Assembly: GCF_900099925.1 (NCBI RefSeq)
Contig: NZ_FNDE01000003.1
Location: 62,001-126,000 of the forward strand
From: Aneurinibacillus thermoaerophilus
GTDB lineage: Bacteria; Bacillota; Bacilli; Aneurinibacillales; Aneurinibacillaceae
Direction of reading: 5' to 3'
DNA: 64,000 nucleotides
Positions 56,168 through 63,623 of this stretch are shown here, piece after piece. Each line of letters opens with the position of its first letter. The first letter of the stretch is position 1. The position numbers and the translations under genes are program-made. The notes under the pieces are model-generated. The model was not told the origin of the DNA. It worked only from the letters and a program-made list of their open reading frames with translations, and did not search any database.

Positions 56168-56834
56168 TTAGATTAAGACTCCACCTACTGTCATCCCTTC
56201 GACTTCTATCATGTCGGCATGTGACTCGCTAGTAACGTCCTTTAGCTCACGCTCATCCTTATCTTCTACAACAGCCTTCTGCATTTCGACAGATAAGATG
56301 CCCCACTTAGACAAAAGGGATTTAAGCACAGTTTTCATGGCCATAGCATCCCAATCGTTTTTCCACCCAAAATCCGATTTACTGAATCTTTTCCTATGCT
56401 TTTCAACCTGTTCTTTCGTCCAGTAGACGGTTTTTCTAAATCCGTTTAACAGTTCGAAATAAGCTGCATATCCGATTACGACATCCGAGGCTCGTGATTC
56501 AAAATCAATGTCGATTTCTTCAGTAAGAGGATTCCACTTTTTAAGTTCACCTTCGTAGAGGGAGTCACATTGATATACCGATATTGAGCAGACCGCAAGG
56601 CCAATTGAATGTATCCTTTGTACCCCAGATGAAATTGTGCTTTGTTTCCGTAAGGGATAATCCAGGCATACCCTAAATTTTTGTCAATCGGCAAATCCAA
56701 TGTAGCAGCAACGATTGCAGAAGAAACAATGCTCATCGATTCGCATTTTTGCAATGATGTTTCACTGTTATATAAATTGATAATGGATGTGATGTATTAT
56801 GGTTTTCCATTCGGCGACGAGTATTTGCTTGCAT
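56168..56834 (-). pseudogene. recT: Decayed phage recT (single-strand annealing recombinase)
   Basis: The body of a RecT-type protein is split over frames. The upstream part reads SMSIVSSAIVAATLDLPIDK and FHLGYKGYIQLALRSAQYR. After a one-base loss in the G run at 56558-56563, the frame continues as LYEGELKKWNPLTEEID, VIGYAAYFELLNGFRKTVYW and MKTVLKSLLSKWGILSVEMQ to a TAA at 56168. The N-terminus is also damaged: the ATG at 56834, behind an AGGAGG site, opens a different frame and part of the domain is missing. Non-functional as read. Confidence 0.85.
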
Positions 56835-56933
56835 CGTTTTGCCTCCTATTTGATTTTCAAAGAGCGTTCGTGATAAGATTTAAGTAACCGATTATCAAAG
56901 TGATTATGACCTGTTGCCGCAGGTCATTTTTGA

Positions 56934-57131
56934 TTACCCTGCAACCTTTTGGATTGCAAAATCAGCAATGTACTCCCTGATGCAATCGCGTCTGTCATGC
57001 AACAAACCTTCATCTGTCTCCCAAACCAGTTCTTCTTCATAGACTCCACCGCCGCAAGTGATGCATTCACCAACGACTCGCGCTTCTTTTGGGTCTGGAA
57101 GACCTTGAGAAAACCTGTCTAAGTTCGTCAT
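56934..57131 (-). CDS. Small phage-like protein with Cys/His metal motif
   Basis: 65 residues. CITCGGG followed by LLHDRRDCIREYI forms a plausible C-x2-C...H-x4-C site, as in many small phage proteins. The ATG at 57131 follows AAAGGGGG. Upstream is a structured leader with a LexA-like box. Function unknown. Confidence 0.7.
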   Translation of the reverse strand: MTNLDRFSQGLPDPKEARVVGECITCGGGVYEEELVWETDEGLLHDRRDCIREYIADFAIQKVAG

Positions 57132-57355
57132 ATTCTAACCCCCTTTCGTGCCAGCGCCCCTACCCCTACACTGGCGTTGCAGCCCTTTAGCTGCGCCTAT
57201 GTAGTTCTTGTTGTGGTGGCCCCCTGTCGAACTTACACCGACTGTAGGCTTGTCCTATGGGCTAAAAAGTCAGGGCATCGCCCTGTAAGATAGTAAAGGT
57301 TGGAAGGCAAAGGGCTTATGTCTTTACTTCATAGCTCATCCCTCCTTTCGGAAGT

Positions 57356-57418
57356 GCTGTAGGAGCCAGGCAGAGAGAAAAGATGTGGTTAAGAGGTGGA
57401 ATTCCCGGCCCCTACAGC
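57356..57418 (-). other. Long hairpin in the leader of a phage-like gene
   Basis: GCTGTAGGAGCC and GGCCCCTACAGC pair (11 of 12) across a loop of about 39 nt. A second perfect hairpin, GCAAGC-CCGA-GCTTGC, overlaps its edge at 57417-57432. Possibly an attenuator or processed leader. The rest of 57132-57474 holds no larger gene. Confidence 0.4.
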
Positions 57419-57440
57419 AAGCCCGAGCTTGCCGTACACA

Positions 57441-57454
57441 CGAACGTGTGTTAT
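57441..57454. promoter_or_regulatory. LexA (DinR)-like SOS box
   Basis: CGAACGTGTGTTAT matches 12 of 14 of the Bacillus box CGAACRNRYGTTCG, including both CGAAC and GTT. It would place the downstream minus-strand genes under SOS control. Confidence 0.4.
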
Positions 57455-57474
57455 GATTTTTGTGACCATTTCTG

Positions 57475-57786
57475 CTAAGCTGTTTGAGTGTTCCCGCACT
57501 CGGCAGCTTTTTTCATGTAATAAAGTGACAAATCATGATAGCGCCGCAGATTCAATTTGTGATATGACCATGCTGCTAGATATCCTTTCTCTTCCCCTGC
57601 TGCTTTATATGCCTCAGCCAACTTCAAGAACTCATCAGCTTCTTTCTTGGCTTCTTGCATTTCTAGTTTGATTCGATTCAGTTCCAGACGATGTTGATAG
57701 GCTTCGTTTTGTTCGGCATCCATCAAGCTCATATCGTAGTCAGCCGTCCGTTCTAGCACTTCCTGTATACGTATATTCCAGCTCAT
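57475..57786 (-). CDS. Hypothetical helical protein
   Basis: 103 residues, helical (LELNRIKLEMQEAKKEADEF, YHKLNLRRYHDLSLYYMKKA). The ATG at 57786 follows AGGAGGG, a few bases after the stop of the upstream gene. Part of a minus-strand run of small phage-like genes. Confidence 0.6.
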   Translation of the reverse strand: MSWNIRIQEVLERTADYDMSLMDAEQNEAYQHRLELNRIKLEMQEAKKEADEFLKLAEAYKAAGEEKGYLAAWSYHKLNLRRYHDLSLYYMKKAAECGNTQTA

Positions 57787-57798
57787 CGCAACACCCTC

Positions 57799-57924
57799 CT
57801 AACTTCCTGCCCCCATTCTTCTACCGTCTCCATTTGTGCTATTAAGCGTCCGTGGCGCCACTCCGATTTCTTCAGATGCAACCTCGATGCTAAGTCCGGC
57901 GCAATTTCTACACTCTCGGTACAT
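57799..57924 (-). CDS. Short helix-turn-helix protein (truncated XRE-like)
   Basis: 41 residues: MYRECRNCAGLSIEVASEEI and GVAPRTL form most of an XRE-type helix-turn-helix, then the protein ends early. Full-length relatives continue past this point, so it may be truncated. Start ATG at 57924 behind a run of nine G. Confidence 0.45.
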   Translation of the reverse strand: MYRECRNCAGLSIEVASEEIGVAPRTLNSTNGDGRRMGAGS

Positions 57925-57967
57925 GGCTCCCCCCCCCTTTCGATAGGATAATAAAAGTAGAAGCCAA

Positions 57968-58144
57968 CTATCTCCTTTCACCACCTTTCACCCGCCGGGC
58001 GTTTCCCAGTAGTCGATGAGCAGCTTCGATCAGTCGTGCCAGCTCTTGTTGCTTTTGCTCCGGCGTGCGCTGTGCAAAAACCCGATCGATGCCGCGACTG
58101 ATTTCTTCGCTTTCTTTGCGAAGTTCTTCGGCTTGGTGGTTCAT
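57968..58144 (-). CDS. Small helical hypothetical protein
   Basis: 58 residues, helical (ELRKESEEISRGIDRVFAQR). The ATG at 58144 lies 7 nt after AAAGGAGG, so the longer upstream frame is not used. Confidence 0.55.
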   Translation of the reverse strand: MNHQAEELRKESEEISRGIDRVFAQRTPEQKQQELARLIEAAHRLLGNARRVKGGERR

Positions 58145-58199
58145 GCACTGACCTCCTTTCCTTCGTTTAAAGGCTTGTCCCGAAGAAAAATTCCGGGAT

Positions 58200-58373
58200 T
58201 CACCCGGTAGTAGGCGTAGTGGGCTTGGACTTCTCTTGCTGTTTGGCTCTTTCTTCTGCTTCAGCTGCCAATACACGCTCGGGGATACCCGAGTTTACAA
58301 GATAGTCAAAGTACTGCTTAAAAAGTTCTTCTGGAGGTGTGTTGAAAATGATGATCGTCTTGGATTGCTTCAT
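58200..58373 (-). CDS. Small hypothetical protein
   Basis: 57 residues, start MKQSKTIIIFNTPPEELFKQ, charged C-terminus. The ATG at 58373 follows GGGAGGGGAGGAT. Unknown function. Confidence 0.55.
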   Translation of the reverse strand: MKQSKTIIIFNTPPEELFKQYFDYLVNSGIPERVLAAEAEERAKQQEKSKPTTPTTG

Positions 58374-58442
58374 ATCCTCCCCTCCCTTCTTGCTTAAAGA
58401 TATGGTGTAGGACAACGAGGACTGCCCTGTGATTTAAACTTA

Positions 58443-58589
58443 TTAATTTGTAAGATTTTCCTCTCTCCCTGTCGAATTATGGTATTCGGAAGAACTAGGA
58501 TTTTGGCAAGTTTGAGTTCTTCCGATAGCGGCTTCCAACTTCTCAACTCGAGCTTCCAGCTCAGCGAGACGTTGCTCAGTCGTTTTCAA
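58443..58589 (-). CDS. Very small coiled-coil protein
   Basis: 48 residues: KTTEQRLAELEARVEKLEAA, then a polar tail. Start TTG at 58589 after AAGGAGGTGAAACC, a near-perfect ribosome site. It lies 4 bp from the XRE gene, so it is in the same transcript. Confidence 0.55.
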   Translation of the reverse strand: MKTTEQRLAELEARVEKLEAAIGRTQTCQNPSSSEYHNSTGREENLTN

Positions 58590-58593
58590 GGTT

Positions 58594-58800
58594 TCACCTC
58601 CTTAGGCTGTTTGTTTCATCATCCAGCAGTTCGGCGACCATTATGCCGAGAGCTTTGGCGATGCGTCTTAAAACTGGTATTGACGGAATGGTTTTACCAG
58701 TTTCAATTTCACTCAGGTATGCTTGAGCGATTCCAGCTTTATCAGCAAGTTCATTTTGAGTCATGTCTTTGCTGTTTCTCACCATTCTGACTTTCTTCAT
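58594..58800 (-). CDS. XRE-family regulator (Cro-like side of the immunity switch)
   Basis: 68 residues, a single helix-turn-helix domain (MTQNELADKAGIAQAYLSEI, ETGKTIPSIPVLRRIAKALG). Divergent from a longer XRE gene; its recognition helix (QAYLSEIETG) closely resembles that of the neighbour (QPYLSDIEKG), so both probably bind the same operators. It heads the minus-strand early operon. Confidence 0.88.
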   Translation of the reverse strand: MKKVRMVRNSKDMTQNELADKAGIAQAYLSEIETGKTIPSIPVLRRIAKALGIMVAELLDDETNSLRR

Positions 58801-58827
58801 CGCTGTCAGCCTCTTTTCACTTTCTAT

Positions 58828-58921
58828 TATATCGTTTTCAGCGATATAAAAAGAAAAAAGATAGTTATTTACGATATTTTTTATTCAGTTTTTCTGTTTT
58901 TATATAGTTGTCAGCTATATA
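58828..58921. promoter_or_regulatory. Three-operator immunity switch
   Basis: Three dyads with 7-nt arms and a 7-nt spacer: TATATCG-N7-CGATATA at 58828-58848, AAGATAG-N7-CGATATT at 58858-58878, TATATAG-N7-CTATATA at 58901-58921. The first and third are perfect. They fill the 140 bp between the divergent regulators. Confidence 0.75.
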
Positions 58922-58940
58922 ATGATAGGTGGGTGATTAT

Positions 58941-59241
58941 TTTGGATATTGGACAAAGAGTTAAAGACTTACGAACTTTAAAAGGTATGAAGGTAGTTGA
59001 ACTTGCAAAAAAAGCTCATATTTCACAACCTTATTTAAGCGATATAGAAAAAGGCAGAACCACACCATCTATTGATAAGCTGACATCAATTTGCGAAGCA
59101 CTGGATGTAACGTTGGGGGAATTTTTTGGATATACCCCCAACCTGCCCCCCGACCTCCTGCAACTCATCGAGACTGCCAAGAAACTCACACCAAAGGAAC
59201 GGAAAGCGTTAACCACATTTCTACAAACTTTGAAAGGATGA
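58941..59241 (+). CDS. XRE-family repressor (CI-like side of the immunity switch)
   Basis: 99 residues. Helix-turn-helix MKVVELAKKAHISQPYLSDI at the N-terminus, and a C-terminal helix pair (LQLIETAKKLTPKERKALTT) for dimerisation; it resembles SinR/ImmR-type repressors. Start TTG at 58941 after AGGTGGGTGAT; the longer upstream frame lacks a site. Likely maintains the element in the quiescent state. Confidence 0.88.
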
Positions 59242-59247
59242 TCTCTT

Positions 59248-59505
59248 ATGGATGAAACAAAAGTTTTACTGAACAAAATTATCGAACGTTTGGACGTACA
59301 AAGCGCCACGCTCGAACAACTTAAGATGGATGTAGCGCACATACAAGGTGATGTAACAGAACTAAAAGAGACACTACAAAAACACGATGATTTACTTGCT
59401 CGCCTTATTGAAGGGCAAGAACGCCAAGATAAAATCCTTGAATCGCTTGCTCTTCGCTCCCTGGAACAAGAAACCGAACTGCGCGAACTCAAGCGTATCA
59501 AGTAG
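59248..59505 (+). CDS. Coiled-coil protein in the repressor operon
   Basis: 85 residues, continuous heptads (KIIERLDVQSATLEQLKMDV, VTELKETLQKHDDLLARLIE). It starts 6 bp after the repressor gene, so it is co-transcribed. Possible multimeriser or modulator; unknown. Confidence 0.65.
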   Translation: MDETKVLLNKIIERLDVQSATLEQLKMDVAHIQGDVTELKETLQKHDDLLARLIEGQERQDKILESLALRSLEQETELRELKRIK

Positions 59506-59577
59506 CTATCATCTATTTGGTGACTTCCTTCCCTAGTTCAGCAAGATGCTGCTCGATGTTCATGCTCTCACCTTCTT

Positions 59578-59826
59578 TCAGGCTGATTTAGAGTTGTTTT
59601 TATTACCTTTTGGTAATGAAAATGTATAAGAAAATGCCTGTTCAAAGGTTATATTTTCACAATTTCTTAGGACACAGACAATAAACTTGCTACCAGGATT
59701 ATGCTTACCATTAAGTATGCGATTTACGGTACGATGCGCTCCCCCGATTACTGTTGCAAAATCACTCTCTGATAACTCTTTTTCAGCAAGGTATTTTCTA
59801 AAAAACTCAATATTCGCCTTGATAAT
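59578..59826 (-). pseudogene. Start-less XRE/Cro-like phage regulator remnant
   Basis: An 82-codon frame with no ATG, GTG or TTG start: NIEFFRKYLAEKELSESDFA and HRTVNRILNGKHNPGSKFIV, a helix-turn-helix pattern. The N-terminal methionine position reads AAT ATT, so either an ATT start is used or the start was lost. A 16-codon frame with a good ribosome site follows at about 59515-59565. Confidence 0.5.
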
Positions 59827-59971
59827 TTAGAAAAACAGAATAATTAACAGCTAGAATTGATGGCGACTTCCCTTGCTTTTTATTAAGAAGTCGTTTTTAT
59901 TTACACCTTTGGTATGGAAAAATAAAACATTTCTGGCGGGGTTTACATATGGGGATTGAACATCAGGTGAA

Positions 59972-60235
59972 TTGGTTGTTTGGATATTAAAGAACATTCT
60001 TTGGATAGGTGGATTCGGAGCAGCTATATATGGTGCATATCTTTGGTATCGGAATAAACAAAAAGGAATCAAATCTATAATTCCGTTACATTTGATTATA
60101 TGGGGCTCATTATTGGCCGCTTCCTAGCCCATATTTAAAGATTTTTGGTTAGCACTATTCTCATTTACATTATTACTATTTCTATGGTCTATTCTTATGA
60201 CGTGTTTTCATATGTTCAAAAAGAATCCAGCATAG
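59972..60235 (+). pseudogene. Small membrane protein with in-frame stop
   Basis: An 87-codon frame encodes three hydrophobic segments (LKNILWIGGFGAAIYGAYLW, PLHLIIWGSLLAAS, FWLALFSFTLLLFLWSILM) but has TAG at 60125-60127. The frame and hydrophobic pattern continue after it. The start (TTG at 59972) is poorly spaced from AGGTGA. Probably a decaying gene. Confidence 0.4.
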
Positions 60236-60334
60236 AAGTTCAAAACGGCGGATCTGTTGAAATGTTTGATAATGAAGGGGAATCAGCCGAAGTTATTGCC
60301 GGGGGATAAGCCACCCTCAGGCTCTCTTTTTCGT

Positions 60335-60343
60335 CATAAAATA
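60335..60343 (+). promoter_or_regulatory. Candidate mother-cell -10 element upstream of the recombinase
   Basis: CATAAAATA fits the sigma-K -10 (CATANNNTA) and 7 of 8 of the sigma-E -10 (CATACAAT). It lies 58 nt before the recombinase start. No matching -35 is evident, so support is weak. Confidence 0.3.
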
Positions 60344-60400
60344 GAACATATATTCCTGTTATTAGCAAGTTTATCCACAATATTCACAGGAGGGATAGCA

Positions 60401-61870
60401 TTGCGTACAGCGCTATATATAAGGGTCTCGACAGATGAACAAGCCAAAGAAGGATTCTCAATACCGGCTCAGAAGGAACGGCTGACTCAATACGTTCAAT
60501 CACAGAACTGGGACATATTCGACCATTACATCGAAGAAGGTGTATCAGCAAAGGACACAAACCGCCCGGAGCTGCAACGCATGATGAGGGATATCAGGAA
60601 CAAGAAAGTGGATATCGTTCTTGTCTACCGACTTGATCGTCTTACCCGATCTGTACTCGATCTCTATAAGCTGCTTCAGGAATTTGAAAAATATGAGGTA
60701 AAGTTTAAGTCAGCCACCGAGGTATACGATACAACAAGTGCCATAGGACGTTTATTTTTGACTCTTGTAGCTGCGTTAGCCCAATGGGAAAGAGAGAACC
60801 TGGCCGAGAGAGTGCGCTTCGGTATGGAGCAAATGGTGCGCCAAGAACGTCGTCCTGGTGGCCCTCCCCCATTTGGATTTGAACTGGTTGACCAAAAGCT
60901 TGTTATAAACGAAAAAGAAGCTTCTGTTGTGCGCTTTATCTATGACCGTTACCTGCAAGGGGCTGGTATGGCTTCCATTGCTGTAGAATGCAATCAACTA
61001 GGCTATCGAACAAAAAAAGGAAATGAGTTCAAACGCACAGCAATTTTTGATATTTTAAACAACCCTGCCTATTACGGCGCTCTGCGGTGGAATTACAAAG
61101 AATACGGAAATGGTGCTAAACTAAATGCTCCCGAAGACTGGATTTTACTTGAAGGGGTCTATCCGGCTATCATCGAAAAAGAAACATTCGAACATGCCCA
61201 GCTCATCATGCAACGAAAACGCCCGATGCATCCCCGTCAGATTGCCTCAACGTATGTTTTCTCCGGGCTTCTCCGCTGCGCTCGATGTGGAAGCTCTATG
61301 GTAGGTCATACGATTCGTAAAAAAAGTGGATATACGATTCGGCAATATTTATGTCAGAACGTAAAGTTCAAAAAATGCGACTGTCCCGCTCTAACCGACT
61401 ACCTTGTTGAAGAGGCATTTGCAGAGAAGTTAGATGAAATCACCGACTCCTATTCGACTGTTGCCAAAACAACCCGAAAATCATCACACAAAAAAGAACG
61501 CTCCGAACATGATCGGCTAGAAGCTGAATTAAAGAAAATGAATGAACGACGTAAGCGACTACAAATTGCATTCTCTGAAGGATTAATCGAAATTGAAGAA
61601 TTACGTGAGAGGATCGGGGAGCTACGCGAGCAAGAATCCAACATCAAGAAGAAATTTGAATCCTACACCGTTCAAAAAAAGTCACTATCTCAGGAAGAAT
61701 TGATTGAGATTATTACGAACACCAGGCGCTTATGGCCATATGCCAGTCCAGAAGAGAAAAAGCATATGGTATACTTACTTGTGAAGCGAATGGTTGTAGA
61801 CTTACCCGATGAACAGCGCAAAAACCGCAAGAATAAGAAAGTACAGATTGTGCAACTGGAATTTAACTGA
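60401..61870 (+). CDS. Large serine recombinase of the intervening element
   Basis: 489 residues. Resolvase catalytic domain at 1-150: ALYIRVSTDEQAKEGFSIPA with nucleophile Ser10, and VYRLDRLTRSVLDLYKLL. Recombinase domain at about 160-280. Zinc ribbon at about 290-330 (CARCGSSMVGH, then CQNVKFKKCDC). A long coiled coil (about 350-430) precedes the C-terminus. Start TTG at 60401, 7 nt after AGGAGG; the upstream extension is not family-like. It ends 87 bp from attR. Same class as SpoIVCA of skin and SprA of SPbeta. Expected to excise the element, probably with a directionality factor not recognised here. Confidence 0.95.
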   Translation: MRTALYIRVSTDEQAKEGFSIPAQKERLTQYVQSQNWDIFDHYIEEGVSAKDTNRPELQRMMRDIRNKKVDIVLVYRLDRLTRSVLDLYKLLQEFEKYEVKFKSATEVYDTTSAIGRLFLTLVAALAQWERENLAERVRFGMEQMVRQERRPGGPPPFGFELVDQKLVINEKEASVVRFIYDRYLQGAGMASIAVECNQLGYRTKKGNEFKRTAIFDILNNPAYYGALRWNYKEYGNGAKLNAPEDWILLEGVYPAIIEKETFEHAQLIMQRKRPMHPRQIASTYVFSGLLRCARCGSSMVGHTIRKKSGYTIRQYLCQNVKFKKCDCPALTDYLVEEAFAEKLDEITDSYSTVAKTTRKSSHKKERSEHDRLEAELKKMNERRKRLQIAFSEGLIEIEELRERIGELREQESNIKKKFESYTVQKKSLSQEELIEIITNTRRLWPYASPEEKKHMVYLLVKRMVVDLPDEQRKNRKNKKVQIVQLEFN

Positions 61871-61938
61871 ACAGTCAAGAAGCCCCCACTTCAAGCGATA
61901 ACTAAGTGGTGGATAGTTCACCTAACACAGAGCTAGAA

Positions 61939-61964
61939 ATGCCTATGTTATGGAGCAGAGGCCC
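61939..61964 (+). repeat. attR: right junction of the intervening element
   Basis: ATGCCTATGTTATGGAG (61939-61955) is the left attP arm, then CA and the core GAGGCCC (61958-61964). Beyond it, yaaH/sleL coding sequence resumes with GCCACTTCCC. Confidence 0.85.
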
Positions 61965-62382
61965 GCCACTTCCCGTTTCACCGATTGGCGAAGTTGAAAA
62001 AGTACTCCGGTTTGCCGTATCGCAAATTCCACCGAAAAAAATTATGATGGGCGTGAATTTATATGGCTACGACTGGACGCTACCGTATATGCCAGGAGGG
62101 GGCTGGGCGCGCAGTGTTAGCCCGCAACAAGCGCTAGAAATCGCACTCGCGAACAACGCCGCCATTCAGTATGACCAAAAAGCGCAAGCTCCATTCTTCC
62201 GTTACCGTGATACCCGCGGCAGAAACCATATCGTCTGGTTCGAAGACGCGCGCAGCATACAAGCACGCTATAAACTTGTAAGCCGCTTCGGCCTGCGCGG
62301 CGTCAGCTATTGGGTGCTCGGCAACGAATTCCCGCAAAACTGGCTGGTGCTCGAAGATATGTTTGTGATTAGAAAGTTGTAA
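61965..62382 (+). CDS. yaaH: 3' part of the split YaaH/SleL spore cortex hydrolase gene
   Basis: Encodes PPLPVSPIGEVEKVLRFAVS, KIMMGVNLYGYDWTLPY and GLRGVSYWVLGNEFPQNW, the C-terminal half of the GH18-type domain. It has no start of its own. An in-frame reading that begins inside the element at 61906 is not the native protein. Joined to the 5' part at GAGGCCC, it restores 437 codons from the ATG at 51462, or 427 residues from the CTG at 51489. That is essentially the length of B. subtilis YaaH. Confidence 0.92.
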
Positions 62383-62395
62383 AGACCTTCATAAG

Positions 62396-62428
62396 AAAAA
62401 CTCGCGGGCCAATCCCTCGCGAGTTTTT
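62396..62428. terminator. Bidirectional terminator
   Basis: Arms AAAAACTCGCG and CGCGAGTTTTT, between convergent genes. Confidence 0.85.
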
Positions 62429-62465
62429 CAGTGCCTATATCATAATTGCTTTCCAACCTTTTATC

Positions 62466-63623
62466 TTACGAATACTTTTCTTTTCGCGCTTGATAAGCCA
62501 CGCTTCCGCCATTCTCAAGCACGGGGTTAGATACAATAAACGCGTTCGGCATCGGCTTTTCTCCAACCATGCCGGAAGGGTTAGTAATAATTTTCCCCCG
62601 ATAATACATACTGGACGAGGAACCGCCATCCAAATTCACCGCGTTAACGGCACCGCGTTTCAGGAGTTCTTCTTGCACATCCTTCAATGTTGCACCAAAG
62701 CTGTGAATCGCCCGCCCATCAATGACGAGGAACATGACAGTGCCGTCCGCTTTCTGCGCGATTGCTGTGCGGGGCGCCACTCCCCAGCCACCATCGCCTT
62801 CCGTAATCATCGGTTTTCCGTTTACAATCAGGCGCGGCAGAAAACTCACCGCTTCCTGCACGCCCAGCTTTTTCATCTCATCATACGTGTAACGACCGCT
62901 AATCAGCACGCCATCTTTTGTAAATCCAACAATGTCGTGTTTTGCTTTTTCATCACCAATCACTTTCTTACCTTTGCTCACCACGATGCCAAGCGGGTGC
63001 ATAATTCTCTCTACACCTTCAAACTCCGGCCCTGTCATATCTTCCATCCGATCCGTCAAAAAGAATCCGCCGCCATTGATCGCGGCCAGCGCGTTCTCGC
63101 GCGTCGCCATGTTGCTGACTTTCTCTCCTCCCGGACTATGGCTGGCTACAACATGAATATAGCGCGGATCTTTAATATACATAATTTTTCCAACATACGT
63201 CTCCCCCCGGATATCTTCCACATGGATAAGCGAAGCAGGCGTGATCCGGTGGGAAGGATTTGGGGAAGCTACCTTTACCAAACTCATGTCCTGCTTCACA
63301 AGATGGTTCGCTGCCGCCTGCCTACGAAAATTTTCCTTAATCTTCTCCACACCGCTTGATCCTACAAGCAGCCATGTATACTTTGTCTGTTTCGATGTAT
63401 ATACCGCTTCTGCGACAATCTCCCGTACTTTTGTGCCTTGCGGCGTAAAGTAAAACCATCCAAGCGCGAGAGAGAGAATCGCAAAGAATATCCATAACAC
63501 CCATGCCACCGCACGAAGCCAGTGCCGCGTCGGCTTCTCATTCAAAGATAGTGGTGCTACTGTGGTCGCAGACATTTCGTTCTGGTTCATTTGCTCCATC
63601 CTTTTTGGAGTAGGAAATAACAC
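62466..63623 (-). CDS. Phosphodiester glycosidase (NAGPA)-family membrane protein
   Basis: 385 residues. One N-terminal membrane anchor (about 36-60, AVAWVLWIFFAILSLALGWF), then an extracytoplasmic domain with ALAAINGGGFF, GWGVAPRTAIAQKADG, MFLVIDGRAIHSFGATLKD and AVNLDGGSSSSMYYRG, the NAGPA/exopolysaccharide-related signature. Members remove sugars from phosphodiester links or process wall glycans; substrate unknown. Start GTG at 63623 after AAGGGAG. It lies outside the element. Confidence 0.88.
   Translation of the reverse strand: MLFPTPKRMEQMNQNEMSATTVAPLSLNEKPTRHWLRAVAWVLWIFFAILSLALGWFYFTPQGTKVREIVAEAVYTSKQTKYTWLLVGSSGVEKIKENFRRQAAANHLVKQDMSLVKVASPNPSHRITPASLIHVEDIRGETYVGKIMYIKDPRYIHVVASHSPGGEKVSNMATRENALAAINGGGFFLTDRMEDMTGPEFEGVERIMHPLGIVVSKGKKVIGDEKAKHDIVGFTKDGVLISGRYTYDEMKKLGVQEAVSFLPRLIVNGKPMITEGDGGWGVAPRTAIAQKADGTVMFLVIDGRAIHSFGATLKDVQEELLKRGAVNAVNLDGGSSSSMYYRGKIITNPSGMVGEKPMPNAFIVSNPVLENGGSVAYQARKEKYS

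Larger units (their letters stand above)
52355..61964. mobile_element. 9.61-kb serine-recombinase intervening element inside yaaH/sleL
   Basis: Bounded by the core GAGGCCC at 52348-52354 and 61958-61964, a distance of 9,610 bp. Removing one core-to-core interval joins the two gene fragments in frame, and the protein reads EWGWSGG-PPLPVSPIGE, as expected for the family. The recombinase gene abuts the right end. Inside are an XRE immunity switch, small phage-like genes, a broken recT, and cargo genes (RarD type, truncated haemoglobin, lipoprotein). No capsid, tail, portal or terminase gene is visible. Same logic as skin (sigK) and SPbeta (spsM) of B. subtilis. Confidence 0.92.

Noticed and set aside
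60257-60400. Longer recombinase N-terminus beginning at 60257
   Set aside because: The first 48 codons are unlike the family. A TTG with a strong AGGAGG site precedes the conserved TALYIRVS start.
52355-61964. Complete inducible prophage
   Set aside because: No terminase, portal, capsid, tail or lysis genes fit in the element, and recT is broken.
61906-62382. Separate complete gene starting at 61906
   Set aside because: Its first residues derive from the element arm, and the rest is exactly the missing half of the upstream hydrolase.
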